DNA of 64,000 nt from Chelatococcus sp. YT9 (GTDB taxonomy: Bacteria; Pseudomonadota; Alphaproteobacteria; Rhizobiales; Beijerinckiaceae): assembly GCF_018398315.1 (NCBI RefSeq), contig NZ_JAHBRW010000001.1, positions 3,852,501-3,916,500 of the forward strand. The letters are read 5' to 3'. A program made the position numbers and the translations under genes. Shown here one piece after another: positions 61,852 through 64,000 of the stretch (position 1 is the stretch's first letter; each line of letters opens with the position of its first letter). The notes beneath the pieces are model-generated. The model was not told the origin of the DNA and did no database searches. It saw only the letters and a program-made list of their open reading frames with translations.

Positions 61852-61943
61852 GCTCGCCCCCATCATTAAGTATGCATATCGACAATCGTTTGCGGATTTG
61901 CGTAGACTACACTCATTTCACTTCACGATGGGGGATATTTAAG

Positions 61944-62180
61944 ATGCTGCGTCTTAAGTCCATTCGACCAATAACAGAAGTTGAGTTCCTGGCCGAGAAG
62001 AGGGAGCCTGGCGCTGAAGTCGAGGTTACATATTCTTTTGGAAAGACTGCCGATTTTTCGATCAGTGTAAGTATACGAATGGAAGACGAATTCACCGACG
62101 ACGAGCTTATTGCCCGAGCCAATCATCGCCTTAAGGAAGTCGTGCAAGAACTATATAAAAGGACGTTCCCACAGACCTAG
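61944..62180 (+). CDS. Small plus-strand hypothetical protein in the tail module
   Basis: 78 residues from ATG 61944, with GGGGAT upstream. The product (MLRLKSIRPITEVEFLAEKR) has a beta-strand-rich middle and a helical C-terminus (LIARANHRLKEVVQELYKRT). No known family. Codon usage is visibly more AT-rich than the tail genes. It is divergent from the small basic gene and its last four bases overlap the stop of the tape measure. It is probably a phage accessory gene with its own promoter in 61867-61943. Confidence 0.6.
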   Translation: MLRLKSIRPITEVEFLAEKREPGAEVEVTYSFGKTADFSISVSIRMEDEFTDDELIARANHRLKEVVQELYKRTFPQT

Positions 62181-64000
62181 CGTCTGTTGCTATTCAAAGA
62201 CTGCTGGCGGTTGTTTTCTTCAGCCGCCTCGGCGTTTCGCGTCATAGCCCGCGCAACCTGCCCGAACCCCTCGGACTGGTTGCTGAGAATCTGTCGAAGG
62301 ACAGCCTTCGTTTCCTGCAACTCGCTCCGCAAGGCCCGGATCTCTTCCCTGGCGCTGTCGTCATTGGCCGGCCGGCCGGCGCGCATCGCCTCAAGCATGG
62401 GGAGATTGGCGCGCGTCTGGTTCGCAGGCATGACGTACTCGCCCCCGGCCAAGGCGATCGAGCCGCCGCCGGCATAGCGGGCAAGCACGCTGTCGACATC
62501 AAAGATGCCGTTGCCCACCATGCCACCGCCGGCATAGGCCCCGACGATGCCGCCGAGCCGCATGGCACCGTTCGCCTTGTGCTGAAGGAAAGCCTCGTAG
62601 AGCGTGGCGTTGTTGAAGGTGCCGTTGCGCAGGAGGCCGGTCCAATAAGCGAGGCCCGCGGTGTCCGCCTCGCGGTTGAATACCTCCTTGTACAGGCCCT
62701 TCACATAGGTTTCCTGCCAATCGCCGGCTTGCCCGGTGCCGCCCGTGCCGGCCGCCTGATTGGCCTTGGCCTTGTCGAGCGCCACCATGGTTTCCTGCAG
62801 CTTGGCGATCGCCTCGGTGACCGAGAGCACGCTGTCGTTGACCGTGATCAGGCCCTCAACCTGCGCGTCGAGCGCCGCCAGTTGCGCCTTGGCGGTATCG
62901 AGTTGAGTTTCGGCCTTGTTGGCCGTCGCATCGAGGATCGACCGCACCTGGTTGAAGATCGCGTAATACTGCTCGGATGAGGCATAGAAGCCGCGCGCTT
63001 CCTCCAGATATTGCCGGCTGACCTCCTCGAGCTCGCCGATGGCTTCCGTGTCGCCCGCAAGGGCTTTCTGTGACACCTCGTTGAAGCGATTCTGCGCCTC
63101 GATAAGGCGCTGTTCCGGCGACAGCGGCGACAGGGAATTGTCGAGAAGCAGAGATTGCCGGAAGGCCTTCAGCGATTTGATATAACCTTCCGTCCGCGTG
63201 ATGGTGTCCTTCAGCGCCGAGGCTTCGGCCTGATAGGCAGCCGTCAGGGCAGCACGAGCCGCGTCGACGGCGGATTGCGCCTCCTGCACGTTGGCGTCAA
63301 GCTGCGCGGTTGCAGCCGCCTCCAACTGGGCGACCGACATGGCCGCCGCACGCACCACGCCCGTGAGCTGCGGAAACTTGACGATCAGATCGTCAAAGGC
63401 CGCGCCGACAAGTTGCGAGCCGTTGACAATGGCCTGCGCTTCCGCCTTGAACACCTGGTCGACAAGCGCCCGGTCGAGGCCGAGCATGGCCGCGTCCTTC
63501 AGATCCCGCTGATATTGCGCGATCTGATCGGCCATCTCATTGAGATAGCCCATATCGCTCGCCTCATTCAGGCGCCGCTCCAAGCCCTCGGTGAAGGCAG
63601 AACGCAGGCGATCCATGGCCGCGCCGACACGCTGGTTGATGGCGTTGGCGGCATCCTCGGCGGACATGCCGAGATCCTGAAGCACCTTCGACAGGCCGGC
63701 GGCCGTGCCGTTGATCGACTGGATTTGCTGCTGCACTTCCGTGAGCGTCTTTGCCTGGTCGAGCATCGACAGGGCATAATCGATCGAGGCATCACGGGCG
63801 TTCTGTATCTGCCAGGCGCCTTCACCGAACGCCGTCGCCGTGTCGGCAACGAAGGACTTGGCGCTGTCCCCGAACTGCTTGACGGCGTCGGAGGCCTGCT
63901 TGAACGGACCCTGAGCACCGAGGCCGGCGCGCAGCTCGTCGATCGTGCCGGAGAAGTCGGCGCGGAACTCGTCTTTAAGCCGGTTGACGAAGGTGTTGTA
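62177..64000 (-). CDS. Tail tape-measure protein, C-terminal part (runs off window)
   Basis: The frame is open to the right edge (for example FGDSAKSFVADTATAFGEGA upstream of the first ATG at 63766), so the true start is beyond 64000; at least 607 residues are seen. Long helical coiled-coil stretches rich in Ala, Gln, Leu and Asp fit a tape measure, which sets tail length and is ejected with the DNA. Near the C-terminus there is a DUF4214 domain (YVKGLYKEVFNREADTAGLA followed by YW at about 62640-62710) and a Gly-rich segment (GGIVGAYAGGGMVGNGIFDV), which is typical of tape-measure C-termini. The last ~70 residues are a charged helix. Confidence 0.82.
   Translation of the reverse strand, partial: YNTFVNRLKDEFRADFSGTIDELRAGLGAQGPFKQASDAVKQFGDSAKSFVADTATAFGEGAWQIQNARDASIDYALSMLDQAKTLTEVQQQIQSINGTAAGLSKVLQDLGMSAEDAANAINQRVGAAMDRLRSAFTEGLERRLNEASDMGYLNEMADQIAQYQRDLKDAAMLGLDRALVDQVFKAEAQAIVNGSQLVGAAFDDLIVKFPQLTGVVRAAAMSVAQLEAAATAQLDANVQEAQSAVDAARAALTAAYQAEASALKDTITRTEGYIKSLKAFRQSLLLDNSLSPLSPEQRLIEAQNRFNEVSQKALAGDTEAIGELEEVSRQYLEEARGFYASSEQYYAIFNQVRSILDATANKAETQLDTAKAQLAALDAQVEGLITVNDSVLSVTEAIAKLQETMVALDKAKANQAAGTGGTGQAGDWQETYVKGLYKEVFNREADTAGLAYWTGLLRNGTFNNATLYEAFLQHKANGAMRLGGIVGAYAGGGMVGNGIFDVDSVLARYAGGGSIALAGGEYVMPANQTRANLPMLEAMRAGRPANDDSAREEIRALRSELQETKAVLRQILSNQSEGFGQVARAMTRNAEAAEENNRQQSLNSNRR

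Larger units (their letters stand above)
37611..64000. mobile_element. Prophage, left end in window, right end beyond it
   Basis: From the tRNA-Gln fragment at 37611 onward the gene content changes to phage functions: dNMP kinase, metallophosphoesterase, lysis operon, tail fibre and tape-measure genes, nearly all on the minus strand with 1-4 base overlaps. No integrase, terminase, portal or capsid gene occurs in the window, so these must be beyond 64000. The tape-measure gene points to a long-tailed (siphovirus- or myovirus-like) phage. More than 26 kb are visible. Several accessory genes are inserted between modules. Confidence 0.92.

Noticed and set aside
1-64000. CRISPR arrays, rRNA genes and insertion sequences
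   Set aside because: I saw no regularly spaced direct repeats, no rRNA motifs and no transposase frame anywhere in the window.

Overview
The window reads as one contig of a GC-rich alphaproteobacterium, most likely Hyphomicrobiales (Rhizobiales). The grounds are the tight rsmA-pdxA-lptD-lptG-lptF run, the lptF/pepA divergence with holC behind pepA, many 4-base start/stop overlaps, and the gene families present. I cannot fix the genus. Positions 1-37.4 kb are chromosome. From 37.6 kb to the right edge the DNA is an integrated tailed phage whose far end lies outside the window.

Chromosome. (1) 1-8.7 kb holds a peptide/opine-type ABC importer (binding protein cut by the window edge, two permeases, two ATPases). 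It overlaps a C45 Ntn-hydrolase gene and is followed by a receiver-less sigma-54 activator. A near-consensus sigma-54 promoter (6985-7000) then drives an AtuA/DUF1446 plus DUF4387 pair. This looks like one uptake-and-catabolism module for an unknown amide or acid. (2) 8.8-15.6 kb, minus strand, is the outer-membrane LPS export block lptF-lptG-lptD followed by pdxA and rsmA. (3) 15.8-19.6 kb is pepA, holC and an exported S10 carboxypeptidase. (4) 19.6-24.1 kb is an unrecognised 371-residue protein, an ABC-F ATPase and a Crp/Fnr regulator. (5) 24.1-28.1 kb is a TetR repressor divergent from an EmrAB-type efflux pair, with two copies of a perfect palindromic operator between them. (6) 28.1-33.3 kb is a Dabb protein and a putrescine-type cluster (PuuB-like oxidase, PuuA-like glutamine synthetase, two PotH/PotI-like permeases without ATPase or binding protein). 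(7) 33.3-37.4 kb is an AsmA-family protein and acetoacetyl-CoA synthetase.

Prophage. The boundary is marked by the 3' half of a tRNA-Gln(CUG) gene on the minus strand (37611-37657), with no 5' half. This is the usual mark of integration into a tRNA 3' end, so the intact tRNA and the integrase should lie beyond position 64000. Nearly all phage genes read right to left. In order of transcription they are: tape measure (running off the window), tail-tip and fibre genes (62-55 kb), small tail genes (51.3-49.8 kb), a translationally coupled lysis operon (small lipoprotein, holin candidate, SAR endolysin, Rz, Rz1, DUF6127), a small XRE regulator with an unusual leader, and a terminal group ending in a metallophosphoesterase and a dNMP kinase next to the attachment site.

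Accessory genes sit between these modules. They are a 1265-residue SIR2-domain protein resembling defence-associated sirtuins (41.6-45.4 kb), a 792-residue putative nuclease-methyltransferase fusion (52.2-54.6 kb), an SRAP-family protein, a YkvA/DUF1232 membrane protein and several very small plus-strand genes. Two of the small genes lie in or beside a diverged tandem duplication (47.8-49.8 kb) rich in CCCCGGC/GCCGGGG hairpins. The prophage therefore looks like a carrier of anti-phage functions. The best candidates for something undescribed are the SIR2 protein, the methyltransferase fusion, and the hydrophobic micro-peptide whose ribosome binding site is perfectly complementary to a segment just upstream of the XRE gene.
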